Positions 16,927 through 26,274 are shown, numbered from the stretch's first letter. The stretch is DNA of 64,000 nt from Ancylobacter novellus (GCA_003241695.1 QFPN01000007.1:154689-218688); one strand, 5' to 3'. The notes: generated by a model not told the origin, from the letters alone. Made by a program: numbers and translations.

Positions 16927-18051
16927 TCACTCGTCGACGATCTCGGTCTTCTCGATCGCGATGCCGAAGCCCGCGAGCCCGACATACTGGCGCTCGTGGC
17001 CGGCGAGCAGCGAGATCTTACGGACGCCGAGGTCGCGCAGGATCTGCGCGCCGACGCCGATCTCGCGCCAGCGGGCGCGGCGCTTGAGGGCCGAGCGGTG
17101 CTTCTCCTCGGAAGGGTCGGCCGGCTGTCCGTTGGCCGTAGAGCCGTCGGCGGCGTCGCGCAGCACGGCCGGGTCGCGGATCATGACGAACACGCCGCGG
17201 CCGGTCTCGCCGAAGCGCGCCAGCGCGTTGTCGAGCCAGCCTTTAGAGGTCGCGGCGCCGCGCAGCAGGTCGGAGAGCAGGTGCTCGCGGTGGATGCGGC
17301 AGGGCGCGGCCGACGGACCGCCGACGTCGCCGACCGTGATGGCGAGGTGCTGAGTCTGCTCGAAAGGCGTTTCGTAGATCGTGACGGTGGCGTCGAGCCC
17401 GCCGATTCGGCGCTCGAACCGGTCGATCCGCTTGACGAAGGTCTCGCGCCGCGAGCGATGGTCGATCAGGTCCTCGATCGAGACGATCTTCAGCCCGTGC
17501 TCGCGCGCGAAGGCCACGAGTTCGGCCATGCGCTTCACCGTGCCGTCGTCGTTGACGACCTCGGCCAGCACGCCGACGGGCGGAAGCCCTGCGAGCGCCG
17601 CGAGGTCGACGCCGGCTTCGGTGTGGCCCGAGCGGGTGAGCACGCCGCCTTCTCGGGCGATCAGCGGGAAGACGTGGCCGGGGCGCAGGAAGTCCGAGCC
17701 GATGGCGTTGTCGGAGGCGAGCGCCCGCACCGTGTTGGCGCGCTCCTCGCCCGAAATGCCGGTGGTGAGCCCGACCTTGTAGTCGACCGAGACCGTGAAG
17801 GCGGTGCGCATCGGGTCGCGGTTGTTCGCGACCATGGGCGCGAGGTTCAGCTCGTCGGCGCGGTCGGCGGTCATCGGCGCGCAGATGATGCCGCTGGTAT
17901 GGCGGATCATAAAGGCGAGCGTCTCCGGCGTCGCCTTCGCCGCCGCCATGATCAGGTCGCCCTCGTTCTCGCGGTCGGTGTCGTCCACGACGACGACGAG
18001 TTCGCCCGCCGCGATCGCCGCGATCGCGGATTCGATTGTATCGAGTTCCAT
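16927..18051 (-). CDS. ribB: 3,4-dihydroxy-2-butanone 4-phosphate synthase with degenerate RibA domain
   Basis: 374 residues. The N-terminal 200 residues are RibB: VVVVDDTDRENEGDLIMAA (acidic metal loop), RHTSGIICAPM and REGGVLTRSGHTEAGVDLA, which turn ribulose 5-phosphate into the four-carbon precursor of riboflavin. The C-terminal half resembles GTP cyclohydrolase II, but where RibA has the zinc-binding C-x10-C-x-C motif this protein reads CRIHREHLLSDLLRG without the paired cysteines. That half is probably catalytically inactive, as in many alphaproteobacterial fusions. It stands alone, with no other rib genes nearby. Confidence 0.93.
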   Translation of the reverse strand: MELDTIESAIAAIAAGELVVVVDDTDRENEGDLIMAAAKATPETLAFMIRHTSGIICAPMTADRADELNLAPMVANNRDPMRTAFTVSVDYKVGLTTGISGEERANTVRALASDNAIGSDFLRPGHVFPLIAREGGVLTRSGHTEAGVDLAALAGLPPVGVLAEVVNDDGTVKRMAELVAFAREHGLKIVSIEDLIDHRSRRETFVKRIDRFERRIGGLDATVTIYETPFEQTQHLAITVGDVGGPSAAPCRIHREHLLSDLLRGAATSKGWLDNALARFGETGRGVFVMIRDPAVLRDAADGSTANGQPADPSEEKHRSALKRRARWREIGVGAQILRDLGVRKISLLAGHERQYVGLAGFGIAIEKTEIVDE

Positions 18052-18157
18052 GGAAGTCCGTTCGATCGACTGCCGGGTGCGTTCGAGGCAGTCGAATGCA
18101 CCCGCGGCGAGGGGGGGTCAAGCGTGACGACCGGCACGACAGTCCGACGCTTCGATC

Positions 18158-20572
18158 TCAAGCGCAGGCGTCGAGCGTGCGCCTGAGCGTCTCGGCGTCG
18201 AAGGGCTTGGTGACCACCGCGACCTTGCCGCCCTGCGCGAGGCCGGGCGGCGCCTCGAAATCGTCGCGCCCGGTCGAGAACACGATCGGCAGGCCCGGCC
18301 GCTCCTTGCGGATCCATTCGGCGAGCGCTTCGCCGTCGAGGTCCGGCAGGCCGAGATCGGTGAGCAGCAGGTCGAAGGGCGCCCCCGACGCGATCGAGGC
18401 CTTGGCGGAGGCGGCGTTGCGGGCCTCCGTGGCCGTGTGGCCGAAGCTCGCGAGCAGATCGACGAGGCTCATGGCGATCAGCGGCTCGTCCTCGACCAGA
18501 AGGATCCTGAGCGCGCGCGGCTCCGCCGGCTGGACGGACGCCGGCTCTCCGAGGAGCTGCCGGACCTTCCGCGCGAGCTGCTCGCTGCGATAGGGCTTCT
18601 GGATGAGGTGGACGTCGGCGTCCACGCGGCCCTGATGGACGATGACGTTCTCCGCGTAGCCCGACATGAACAGCACCTTCAGCGCCGGCTGCGCCGCGCG
18701 GGCGAGGCGGGCGAATTCGGGCGGCGAGGGCTGGCCCGGCATCACGACGTCGGAGAGCAGCAGGTCGTAAGTCTGGCCGCGCTCCATGAGGAGGCCGGCA
18801 TCGCGCGTCGAGGCTGCGACGTCCACGGCGTAGCCGAGCTCCGTCAGGAGATCGGCGACCGAGCTGCGCACCGCGTCGTCGTCCTCGAGCACCAGCACGC
18901 GCTCGCCCCGGCCGCGCGGAATTTCGCCCTCCTGGGCCTCGTGCTCCACCACGGCTTCGGCCGCGCTCCGCGGCAGGCTGAGCCTCACCGTGGTGCCGCA
19001 GCCGGCCCGGCTTTCGATCGCGATCTCGCCGTGGCTCTGCTCGATGAAGCCCTGCACCTGCGGCAGGCCGAGGCCGGTGCCGCGCCCTTCCGGCTTCGTC
19101 GAGAAGAACGGCTCGAAGACGCGCGCCAGCACGCCCTCGCTCATGCCGACGCCGCAATCCGTCACCGCGATCTCGATCCGCTCTCCGCCGGTCTGGTCCG
19201 ACGGCAGGTGGCGCACCGCGATCGCGAGCTTGCCGCCGTCCGGCATGGCGTCGCGGCCGTTGATCGCGAGGTTGAGCACGGCGTTCTCGAGCTGGGCCGG
19301 GTCAACCAGCGCTGTCCAGCCGCCGGCGTCGCGGCTGATCTCCACCTCGATCGTCTCGCCGAGCGTGCGGTCGAGCATGTCGGCCATGGAGACGATGAGC
19401 GCGCCGACGTCGGTCGGGCGCGGGGCGAGCGGCTGCCGGCGGGAGAAGGCGAGGAGCTGGCGGGTGAGCTTCGCGCCCCGGTCGGCGCCCGCCATCGCGT
19501 CGCGCATGCGCCGCTCGATCGAGGGCGTCATGATCGCGGAAAGCTCGGTCGCGAGCAGTTCGAGATTGCCCTTCACCACCTGCAGCAGGTTGTTGAAGTC
19601 ATGCGCCACGCCGCCGGTGAGCTGGCCCACCGCCTCCATCTTCTGCGCCTGGCGGAGCTGCTGCTCGGACTTGCGGCGCTCGGTGAGATCGCGCGCCGAG
19701 CCGACGACCCGCATGGTGCGGCCGTCCTGCGAAGCGATCGGCGCGAGCGCCACCTCGAAGACGCGCTCCTCGCCGTCGAGTTCGGTGGTCTGCTCGTAGC
19801 GGGCCGGCTCGCCCGAGGCGGCGCAGGCCGCGATCTCGCTTTCGAGACGGCCCGCGGTCTCGGCCGGCAGCAGGTCGCCGATCCGCCGTCCGCGCATGAC
19901 GAGGCGCGACACGCCGAGCGCGCGCTCCATCGCGCGGTTCACGGTTTCGACGAGGATCCGCCGGTCGGGCAAGCAGGAGACCACAAAGACGCCGTCGGTG
20001 GTGTTGTCGAGATAGGCGGCGTAGAGCGCGTCCTCGTCGCGGCGCGCGCGGCGCTCGCTCGCCCGGCTCTCGACCTCGCTGGCGAAGCGGCGTTCTGCGA
20101 CCTGGAGGTCGAGGTTCCGTGCCTCTACGAGCTTCGCGAGCTGCTCGCCATGGGCGGCGACGGCCTCGCGGCGGCGAACGATGTCCTCGATGTCGACGAG
20201 CGCGCCGACCCAGCGCAGCACCGCCCCGGCCGGATCGCGCACCGGACGCGCGCGGGCGAGAAAACGCCGCCACGAGCCGTCGCGCATGCGGATGCGGTGT
20301 TCGTTCTCGTAGGGCTCGCCGGTCGCGACGCTTTCGCTCCAGCGCGCCATCAGTTCGCCGATGTCGTCCTTGTGGATCGACTCGACCCAGTCGCCGAGCG
20401 GCGCCGTTCCGGTGACGTCGCGCCACCGCTCGCTCACGAACTCGGTCTCGCCGTCCGGTCCGGCCGACCACGTGATCACGGGCGCTTCCGCGACGAGGTC
20501 GGCGAGCGCCGGCCGCGCGTCGTCGTCGGCTGTCGCAGGTCTGCCGAGGAGGCGGGACGTGACGAAGGACAT
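18158..20572 (-). CDS. Hybrid sensor histidine kinase, PAS-PAS-HisKA-HATPase-REC-REC
   Basis: 804 residues with no membrane helices, so probably cytoplasmic. First PAS about 25-150 (WSAGPDGETEFVSERWRDVTG), a linker coiled coil, second PAS about 185-305, HisKA with His324 in GVAHDFNNLL, HATPase with LAINGRDAMPDGG and GTGLGLPQVQGF, then two receiver domains with Asp in LLLSDVVMPG and LLLTDLGLPD. The double C-terminal receiver suggests a phosphorelay. No output domain is present; a histidine phosphotransferase or diffusible regulator must act elsewhere. No neighbour indicates the signal. Confidence 0.93.
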   Translation of the reverse strand: MSFVTSRLLGRPATADDDARPALADLVAEAPVITWSAGPDGETEFVSERWRDVTGTAPLGDWVESIHKDDIGELMARWSESVATGEPYENEHRIRMRDGSWRRFLARARPVRDPAGAVLRWVGALVDIEDIVRRREAVAAHGEQLAKLVEARNLDLQVAERRFASEVESRASERRARRDEDALYAAYLDNTTDGVFVVSCLPDRRILVETVNRAMERALGVSRLVMRGRRIGDLLPAETAGRLESEIAACAASGEPARYEQTTELDGEERVFEVALAPIASQDGRTMRVVGSARDLTERRKSEQQLRQAQKMEAVGQLTGGVAHDFNNLLQVVKGNLELLATELSAIMTPSIERRMRDAMAGADRGAKLTRQLLAFSRRQPLAPRPTDVGALIVSMADMLDRTLGETIEVEISRDAGGWTALVDPAQLENAVLNLAINGRDAMPDGGKLAIAVRHLPSDQTGGERIEIAVTDCGVGMSEGVLARVFEPFFSTKPEGRGTGLGLPQVQGFIEQSHGEIAIESRAGCGTTVRLSLPRSAAEAVVEHEAQEGEIPRGRGERVLVLEDDDAVRSSVADLLTELGYAVDVAASTRDAGLLMERGQTYDLLLSDVVMPGQPSPPEFARLARAAQPALKVLFMSGYAENVIVHQGRVDADVHLIQKPYRSEQLARKVRQLLGEPASVQPAEPRALRILLVEDEPLIAMSLVDLLASFGHTATEARNAASAKASIASGAPFDLLLTDLGLPDLDGEALAEWIRKERPGLPIVFSTGRDDFEAPPGLAQGGKVAVVTKPFDAETLRRTLDACA

Positions 20573-20904
20573 GACGATAAAAGCCCGGCGAAGCGTCGCA
20601 GGGCATCGGCGGGCCGCTTGCGCGCCCGTTCGGCCCCGAGGGGCGAGACGCTAGCACGAAACGCGGGCCGGTTGGCCAGAGCGGCGCGCCGCGGTCCGGG
20701 CCGTGCCGCCCCGGTTGGACGCCCAGCCGCGCGAAACCCGGTCGGCGATCGTCGTGGCGCGGCGGGCGCCGAAGGCTCGCCCGTCGAGGGTTTTCAAGAG
20801 ATACATTCCATTATGGAAGCAGTGATTGCGAAATAAGGCGTCTAATTTTCCAATCCGTTTCGGATCATGTGTTTCCCGCGACCATTACCGGCTCGGAGGA
20901 AACC
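20573..20904. promoter_or_regulatory. 332-base gene-free region upstream of doxX, holding a LysR-like dyad
   Basis: Lies between the divergent hybrid kinase and the DoxX gene. The first 230 bases are GC-rich and featureless to me. The last 120 become AT-richer and contain the perfect palindrome described at 20806-20818, consistent with a promoter for the DoxX/VOC pair. Confidence 0.4.
20806..20818. promoter_or_regulatory. 13-bp palindrome TTCCATTATGGAA, candidate LysR operator
   Basis: Perfect 6-base arms around one central base, fitting the T-N11-A pattern recognised by LysR-type regulators. It lies 87 bases upstream of the doxX start. A LysR gene is encoded just beyond the DoxX/VOC pair, so it is the natural candidate ligand; the link is inferred. 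Confidence 0.45.
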
Positions 20905-21309
20905 ATGATCGACGCCCGCACCGCCCCATACGCCATCCTTCTCCTGCGCGTGACCCTCGGCGCCCTGTTCCTGGCGCACGCAGGCTTGAAGATCTTCGTG
21001 TTCACGCCTGCCGGAACGGCGGGGTTCTTCGGCTCGATCGGCCTTCCGGGCTGGCTCGCTTACGTGACCATCGCCTGGGAGGTTCTGGGCGGCGTCGCTC
21101 TGATCGTCGGCTTCATGCCGCGCCTCGTCTCGCTGCTGATGATCCCGGCGCTGCTGGGCGCGATCTTCTCCGTTCACCTGTCGGCCGGCTTCTTCTTCAG
21201 CAATCCGAACGGCGGCTGGGAATATCCCGCTTTCTGGGCCGTGGCGCAGCTCGTTCTCGCGCTTCTCGGCGACGGGCCGCTCGCCATGCGCGCCACGCGG
21301 CTCAGGTAA
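20905..21309 (+). CDS. DoxX-family membrane protein
   Basis: 134 residues from the ATG at 20905, chosen because GGAGGA lies 5 to 10 bases upstream; an earlier in-frame ATG has no such site. Four hydrophobic helices and the family pattern LLLRVTLGALFLAHAGLKIF, WEVLGGVALIVGF and GFFFSNPNGGWEYPAFW mark it as DoxX. DoxX proteins sit in the inner membrane and are often linked to redox or aromatic-compound stress. It forms a likely two-gene unit with the VOC gene 36 bases on. Confidence 0.9.
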   Translation: MIDARTAPYAILLLRVTLGALFLAHAGLKIFVFTPAGTAGFFGSIGLPGWLAYVTIAWEVLGGVALIVGFMPRLVSLLMIPALLGAIFSVHLSAGFFFSNPNGGWEYPAFWAVAQLVLALLGDGPLAMRATRLR

Positions 21310-21345
21310 CTCTTCTTCCGAAACGCAAAGGACGGGAGGCCCGCC

Positions 21346-22218
21346 ATGACCGAATCGACGCATGCTGCGACCACCGCCGACGATGGGGCTTCGGCCCCGT
21401 CCTTCGCGGTCGGAAAAGTGACCCTGACGGTTCTCGATCTGCGGCGCGTCGCGGCGTTCTACGAGACCGTCGTCGGCCTCCACGCCTTGCGGGCGGACGG
21501 CGAGACCCGCCTGCTCGGCGCGGACGACGCCCCGCTCCTCGAGCTGCGCGCGGATCGGTCCGCTCGCCGCCGCTCGCCGCAGGAGGCCGGGCTCTTCCAC
21601 ACTGCCTTTCTTCTGCCCGGACGGCGCGACCTCGCCCGCTGGCTGAAGCGGGCGATCGAGGACGGGACGCCGCTCGCCGGCGCCTCGGATCACGCCGTCA
21701 GCGAGGCGCTCTATCTCTCCGACCCGGAAGGCAACGGCGTCGAGATCTATTCGGATCGCACTTCTGATCTCTGGACGTGGTCGAACGGCGCGGTCGCGAT
21801 GTCGACCGAGCGGCTCGACGTCGAAGACCTGCTCCGGCACGCCGGCGACCGTCGCTGGGAGCGCGCGCCCGCCGGAACGACGGTCGGGCACGTCCACCTC
21901 CAGGCCGGCGCGCTCGACGCCGCCGAGGCGTTCTACGCCGGCCTTCTCGGGCTCGACGTCACCTGCCGCTATCCCGGCGCGACGTTCTACGCCGCGGACG
22001 GCTACCACCATCATCTCGCGACCAATGTCTGGAACAGCCGCGGGGCGGCCCCCCGGAGCTTCCCGTCGACGGGCCTCGCGGAAGTGGAGCTGCGCGTCTC
22101 GCAGGAGCGCCTCGCCTCGGTGCGCGCAAGCGCTCCCGACGCCGCGGTCGCGGACGACGGCGCGCTGGCGCTGCGCGACCCGTGGAACACTCCCGTCGTT
22201 CTGAGGCCGGTGGGCTGA
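21346..22218 (+). CDS. VOC-family (glyoxalase/catechol 2,3-dioxygenase-like) protein
   Basis: 290 residues with two vicinal-oxygen-chelate modules: residues 20-130 (VGKVTLTVLDLRRVAAFYETVVGL ... LYLSDPEGNGVEIYSDR split) and 175-285 (VGHVHLQAGALDAAEAFYAG, GYHHHLATNVWNSRG). Possible metal ligands include the HVHL histidine, one of the HHH cluster and glutamates in the repeats. Resembles CatE-type 2,3-dioxygenases, commonly paired with DoxX and a LysR or MarR regulator in quinone-detoxification units. The substrate cannot be read from sequence. Confidence 0.88.
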   Translation: MTESTHAATTADDGASAPSFAVGKVTLTVLDLRRVAAFYETVVGLHALRADGETRLLGADDAPLLELRADRSARRRSPQEAGLFHTAFLLPGRRDLARWLKRAIEDGTPLAGASDHAVSEALYLSDPEGNGVEIYSDRTSDLWTWSNGAVAMSTERLDVEDLLRHAGDRRWERAPAGTTVGHVHLQAGALDAAEAFYAGLLGLDVTCRYPGATFYAADGYHHHLATNVWNSRGAAPRSFPSTGLAEVELRVSQERLASVRASAPDAAVADDGALALRDPWNTPVVLRPVG

Positions 22219-22250
22219 GGGTTCGATCGAGACCTTCGCCGCCGGCCGGT

Positions 22251-23150
22251 TCAGCCGTCCTCCTCGTCGAGCGCCGCGACGAGGAAGTCGACGAGCGCCC
22301 GCACCTTGAGCGCGAGATGCCGAGCCGGCGGATAGATCGCGTAGACGCCGAAGTCCTCGTCCTCCCATTCCTTCAAAAGGCGTTCGAGACGTCCGCCCAG
22401 GAGGCCGTCGCGGGCGATGAAGTTCGGGGCGAGCGCGAGGCCGAAGCCGGCTTCGGCCGCGGCCACGCAGGCCTCGCCGTTCGAGAAGCGCATCGCCGCC
22501 TCGACCGGCGCGGTCACTGGACGCCGCGTCCCGGGCGTTCGGAAGCGCCAGTTGGACTGGTCGCGGAAATTCGCGTCAACGATGCAGGAATGGTCGGAAA
22601 CGTCCTCCGGACGGCGCGGAGCGCCGCGCCGTCGCAGATAGTCCGGCGACGCCACGAGCATGACGCGCGCGTCGCACAGCTTGCGGGCCATCAGGCTGCT
22701 GTCCGTGGGACTGCCGATGCGGATCGCGATGTCGTAGCCGTCGTCCACGAGGTTCCGGACGGCGTCCGACAAGTCGACGTCGAGCCGGATGTCGGGATAG
22801 GCGCGCGCGAAATCGAGCAGCAGCGGCAGCAGCCGAAGGCGGCCGAACGACAACGGCGCGGTGACGCGCAGCCGGCCCGTCGGCGCGCCGGAGGCGCTGC
22901 GCACGGAGGCGTCGAGGCTGTCGAACCCCTCGAGCAGCGCCTTGATCCGCTCATGATAGGCGCGACCGACCTCGGTGAGCGAGAGCGCTCGGGTCGTGCG
23001 CTTCAGCAACTGGACGCCGAGCTCGCTTTCGAGCTTCGCCACCAGCTTGGAGGCCTGCCCGCTGCTGACGCCGAGGCGGCGCGCCGCTCCGGAGAAACTG
23101 CCGGCCTCGGCCACGGCCACGAACATCCGATCGCAATCCAGCCGATCCAC
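22251..23150 (-). CDS. LysR-family transcriptional regulator
   Basis: 299 residues from GTG 23150. N-terminal winged helix-turn-helix (DRLDCDRMFVAVAEAGSFSG, RRLGVSSGQASKLVAKLE) and a C-terminal LysR substrate-binding domain (LRVTAPLSFGRLRLLPLLLDF). Convergent with the DoxX/VOC pair and divergent from the SnoaL-like gene, so either may be its target. The 13-bp T-N11-A palindrome before doxX favours the former. Confidence 0.93.
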   Translation of the reverse strand: MDRLDCDRMFVAVAEAGSFSGAARRLGVSSGQASKLVAKLESELGVQLLKRTTRALSLTEVGRAYHERIKALLEGFDSLDASVRSASGAPTGRLRVTAPLSFGRLRLLPLLLDFARAYPDIRLDVDLSDAVRNLVDDGYDIAIRIGSPTDSSLMARKLCDARVMLVASPDYLRRRGAPRRPEDVSDHSCIVDANFRDQSNWRFRTPGTRRPVTAPVEAAMRFSNGEACVAAAEAGFGLALAPNFIARDGLLGGRLERLLKEWEDEDFGVYAIYPPARHLALKVRALVDFLVAALDEEDG

Positions 23151-23318
23151 GCCTGCTCGGTCCCCCGCCGATCCGGCCGCAGGTTAGCGGCCCGGCGGCG
23201 TTTCGTCCTCCGTTCCGGCAGTCGCGCCGAAGGACGCGGTTTTGAAGGCGCCGCCGTCGACCCCATCTGAGCGGTCGTCCGACCAGATGCGGGCGGCTGA
23301 CCGGATGAGGACGAGATC

Positions 23319-23702
23319 ATGGCCGACGCTGCGCGGAACAAGGCGAACGTCATCGCCTTCTACGAGCTGATGTTCAACGACTGCCGACCACGGGAGGCGA
23401 TCGAGCGCTACGTCGGCGACGAGTACGTGCAGCACAACCCTCATGTCGCGACCGGCAAGGAGGGCTTCATCGCCTATTTCGAGCGCATGGCGCGGGAGTG
23501 GCCGGGCAAGAGCGTGGAGGTGAAGCGCGCGGTCGCGGAGCGGGATCTCGTGGCGCTGCATTGTCTCCAGCGCTGGCCCGGAGACCATGACTACGCGGCG
23601 ATCGACATCTTCAGGCTCGATGAAAACGGCAAGATCGTCGAGCACTGGGACGTGCTGCAGATCCTCCCAGAAACCTCGGCAAATCCGAACGGGATGTTTT
23701 GA
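23319..23702 (+). CDS. SnoaL/NTF2-fold protein
   Basis: 127 residues with the NTF2-like ester cyclase pattern NVIAFYELMFNDCRPREAIERY, EYVQHNPHVATGKEGF and IDIFRLDENGKIVEHWDVLQ. SnoaL-like proteins act as small cyclases, isomerases or binding proteins. GAGGACGAG lies upstream of the ATG. The next in-frame region encodes RidA; the pair may be one transcript, divergent from the LysR gene. Confidence 0.88.
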   Translation: MADAARNKANVIAFYELMFNDCRPREAIERYVGDEYVQHNPHVATGKEGFIAYFERMAREWPGKSVEVKRAVAERDLVALHCLQRWPGDHDYAAIDIFRLDENGKIVEHWDVLQILPETSANPNGMF

Positions 23703-23821
23703 TCGGCGAGCGGTTTCGTCCCCTAGGCGGAAACCTTATGTCCCGCCCCGACGCGCAAGCCGGCGTCGCAACGGACGGCCGACCTGCATCGGCGGCGTCC
23801 GCTTTCGACAGGATGAACACG

Positions 23822-24223
23822 ATGAAGAAGCCCGAGTTTTTCGTCACTCCCGGATACGGGGAGCGTCTGCGCGACCTGCTGCATTATTCGCAGGCCGTGA
23901 AGATCGGCGACCGCGTGGAGATATCCGGCCAGGGCGGATGGGACGACGACCTGACGATTCCCGAAGCGCTGGAAGACGAGATCGAGCAGGCGTTCCGCAA
24001 CGTCGAGCGGACCCTGGCGACGGCGGGCGCCGGATGGGAACACGTCGTCCACGTCAATTCCTATCACGTCGGCGGCTTTCCTCCCGAGGTCAACGAGACG
24101 ATGGCGCGGCTCTATCGCCGGTACATGCCGAGCCATGCTCCGATCTGGACCCAGACGGGCGTCGAGGTCCTCGGACTGCCGACGATGCGCATCGAGATCC
24201 GCGTGACCGCCGTCATCGCCTGA
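23822..24223 (+). CDS. RidA/YjgF-family protein
   Basis: 133 residues from the ATG at 23822 with AGGA eight bases upstream; an open frame extends further back to 23699 but overlaps the SnoaL gene. Rid fold: LHYSQAVKIGDRVEISGQGG, EIEQAFRNVERTLATAGAG, RMPSH-type segment RRYMPSHAPIWTQTGVEVLG. The usual catalytic Arg-containing R-x(8)-P-AR motif is altered (MPSHAPIWT), so imine deaminase activity is uncertain. Follows the SnoaL-like gene. Confidence 0.85.
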   Translation: MKKPEFFVTPGYGERLRDLLHYSQAVKIGDRVEISGQGGWDDDLTIPEALEDEIEQAFRNVERTLATAGAGWEHVVHVNSYHVGGFPPEVNETMARLYRRYMPSHAPIWTQTGVEVLGLPTMRIEIRVTAVIA

Positions 24224-24270
24224 AACGATCCGGCAAGGTCCCGCGAGCCTGAAGGGGAGGCTCGCTCCAA

Positions 24271-24325
24271 GGACAATTTGTCCAGCGGGCTTTACGGCCA
24301 TAGTGCTCCCATGGACATTTTGTCC
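24271..24325. promoter_or_regulatory. Twin palindromes GGACA-N3-TGTCC, candidate upstream activator sites
   Basis: GGACAATTTGTCC at 24271-24283 and GGACATTTTGTCC at 24313-24325 share the GGACA...TGTCC half-sites. Their centres are 42 bases apart, close to four helical turns. They lie about 130 and 90 bases upstream of the start expected from the sigma-54 promoter at 24379, the usual place for enhancer sites of NtrC-type activators. Such an activator is encoded 2 kb downstream. Confidence 0.6.
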
Positions 24326-24378
24326 AAGGGCGCATGGGAGATCGCCATTGAGCCATTGAAATATCTCATGTTTCCGGC

Positions 24379-24395
24379 CTGGCCCGGACATTGCT
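24379..24395 (+). promoter_or_regulatory. Sigma-54 (-24/-12) promoter for the MFS transporter
   Basis: CTGGCCCGGACATTGCT fits the RpoN consensus: GG at 24381-24382 and GC at 24393-24394 separated by exactly ten bases, with TTGCT at the -12 box. The transporter ATG is 61 bases on. Twin palindromes upstream and an NtrC-type activator with an intact GAFTGA loop downstream support it. Confidence 0.65.
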
Positions 24396-24455
24396 CACCG
24401 CCGGACCAAGCGCGGCGCAGACCGCGCGACCGAGGACCAGCGCCAGGAGAGCTCA

Positions 24456-26095
24456 ATGTCCGCAAGCATCGCCGCCGAAGCCGGCTTCTTCAGCCGCGAG
24501 CGCACCGTCGCCGCGCCTAGCTTCAATCGCTGGCTCGTGCCGCCGGCGGCCCTCGCGATCCATCTGTGCATCGGCATGGCCTATGGCTTCAGCGTGTTCT
24601 GGCTGCCGCTGTCGCGCGCGGTCGGCGTCACGCAGGCCGTCGCCTGTCCGGCCGACATGAGCTTCCTCGCGGGGCTCGTCGCCACGGGCTGCGACTGGAA
24701 GATCAGCCAGCTCGGCTGGATGTACACGCTGTTCTTCGTGCTGCTCGGCTGCTCCGCCGCCATCTGGGGCGGCTGGCTCGAGCGCGCCGGTCCCCGCAAG
24801 GCGGGCCTCGTCTCCGCCGCCTGCTGGTGCGGCGGCCTGCTGATCTCGGCGCTCGGCGTCTATGCCCATCAGCTCTGGCTGCTGTGGCTCGGCTCCGGCG
24901 TCATCGGCGGGATCGGGCTCGGCCTCGGCTACATCTCGCCGGTCTCGACGCTGATCAAATGGTTCCCCGACCGCCGCGGCATGGCGACCGGCATGGCCAT
25001 CATGGGCTTCGGCGGCGGCGCGATGATCGGCGCCCCGCTCGCCGACTGGCTGATGCGCCATTTCGCGACCGAGACCTCGGTCGGCGTGTGGCAGACCTTC
25101 GTGGCGATGGCCGCGATCTACGCCGTGTTCATGGTCGCGGGCGCGCTCGGCTACCGCGTGCCGCGCGAGGGCTGGAAGCCCGCCGGCTGGACGCCGCCCG
25201 CGGCGGCGAAGAGCGCGATGGTCTCGTCGAAGAACGTCGACCTCAACGTCGCGACCAAGACCCCGCAGTTCTGGCTGATCTGGGCCGCGCTCTGCCTCAA
25301 CGTCTCGGCCGCATCGGCGTCATCGGCATGGCGTCGCCCATGCTGCAGGAGGTGTTCGGCGGCAAGCTCATCGGCCTCGACGTCGCCTTCGCGGACCTCA
25401 GCGTCGCGCAGAAGGCGCAGATCGCCGCGATCGCGGCCGGCTTCACCGGCCTGCTCAGCCTCTGCAACATCGGCGGCCGCTTCGCCTGGGCGACCTCGTC
25501 CGACAGGCTCGGCCGCAAGCTCACTTTCGCGATCTTCTTCACGGTGGGCTTCGCGCTCTACGTCGCCGCGCCGACGCTCGCCGGATTCGGAACGACGCTG
25601 TTCTTCGTGCTTGCGATGGGCGTGATCATCTCGATGTACGGCGGCGGCTTCGCGACCGTGCCAGCCTATCTCGCGGACATCTTCGGAACGAAGTATGTCG
25701 GGGCGATACACGGCCGGCTGCTGACCGCCTGGGCGACCGCCGGCATCCTCGGCCCGGTGCTCGTCAACTACCTGCGCGAGCACCAGCTCGCCGCGGGCCT
25801 GCCCGCTGCGCAGGCCTACAACCAGACCATGTACATCCTCGCCGGCCTGCTGGTCGTCGGCATGGTCTGCAACCTCCTGGTCCGTCCGGTGGCCGCGCGC
25901 CATCACATGACCGAGGACAAGCCGGCTCCGCAGGCGCGGGTCGCGGCGCAGCCGTCGGTCGGCGACACGCCGACGGCGGCCGCCACGACGACCTCGTCTC
26001 CGGCGCTCGTCGCGCTCGCCTGGGCCGCGGTCGGGATCCCGCTCACCGCCGGCGTGCTGATCACGCTGCAGAAGGCCGTCATCCTGCTGCACTGA
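24456..26095 (+). pseudogene. Oxalate/formate antiporter-like MFS transporter, broken by a one-base frameshift
   Basis: The first frame reads from ATG 24456 (GGAGAG upstream) through six to seven transmembrane helices with the FPDRRGMATGMAIMGFGGGA loop of the OFA family, up to TLCLNV-like ALCLNVSA near 25311. The second frame then carries on seamlessly with IGVIGMASPMLQEVFGG and the remaining helices to the stop at 26095. Inserting one G at about 25311 (GCC-GGC-ATC instead of GCCGCATC) restores a continuous product of about 546 residues. Either a real inactivating mutation or an assembly error; the remaining sequence looks conserved and under selection. The C-terminal tail has one further membrane helix. 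Confidence 0.85.
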
Positions 26096-26127
26096 CACGC
26101 GCTGCGCATGGTGACATGCGCCGCGCC

Positions 26128-26184
26128 CACCTCTCCCCGGCGGGGGAGAGGTGAAGAGCCGCGCAGGCGCTCAGGCGCGGCTCT
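26128..26184. terminator. Two tandem hairpins after the MFS gene
   Basis: First stem: 11 perfect pairs, CACCTCTCCCC (26128-26138) with GGGGAGAGGTG (26143-26153), loop GGCG. Second stem: 10 perfect pairs, AGAGCCGCGC (26155-26164) with GCGCGGCTCT (26175-26184). They start 33 bases beyond the MFS stop. No U-run follows; they may end or process the transporter transcript or be extragenic palindromes. Confidence 0.55.
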
Positions 26185-26274
26185 CGCGCTACCGGCGGGC
26201 CTTTTCCGTTCCGCGCCGCGATGCTCTAAGCACAGGGCTGCTGCGGGTCGTCCGCCGCAGACGACGGCGGTTCC

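Noticed and set aside
26128..26153. Classical Rho-independent terminator
   Set aside because: The stem is strong but no U-run follows; it may be an extragenic palindrome, so it is called terminator-like only.
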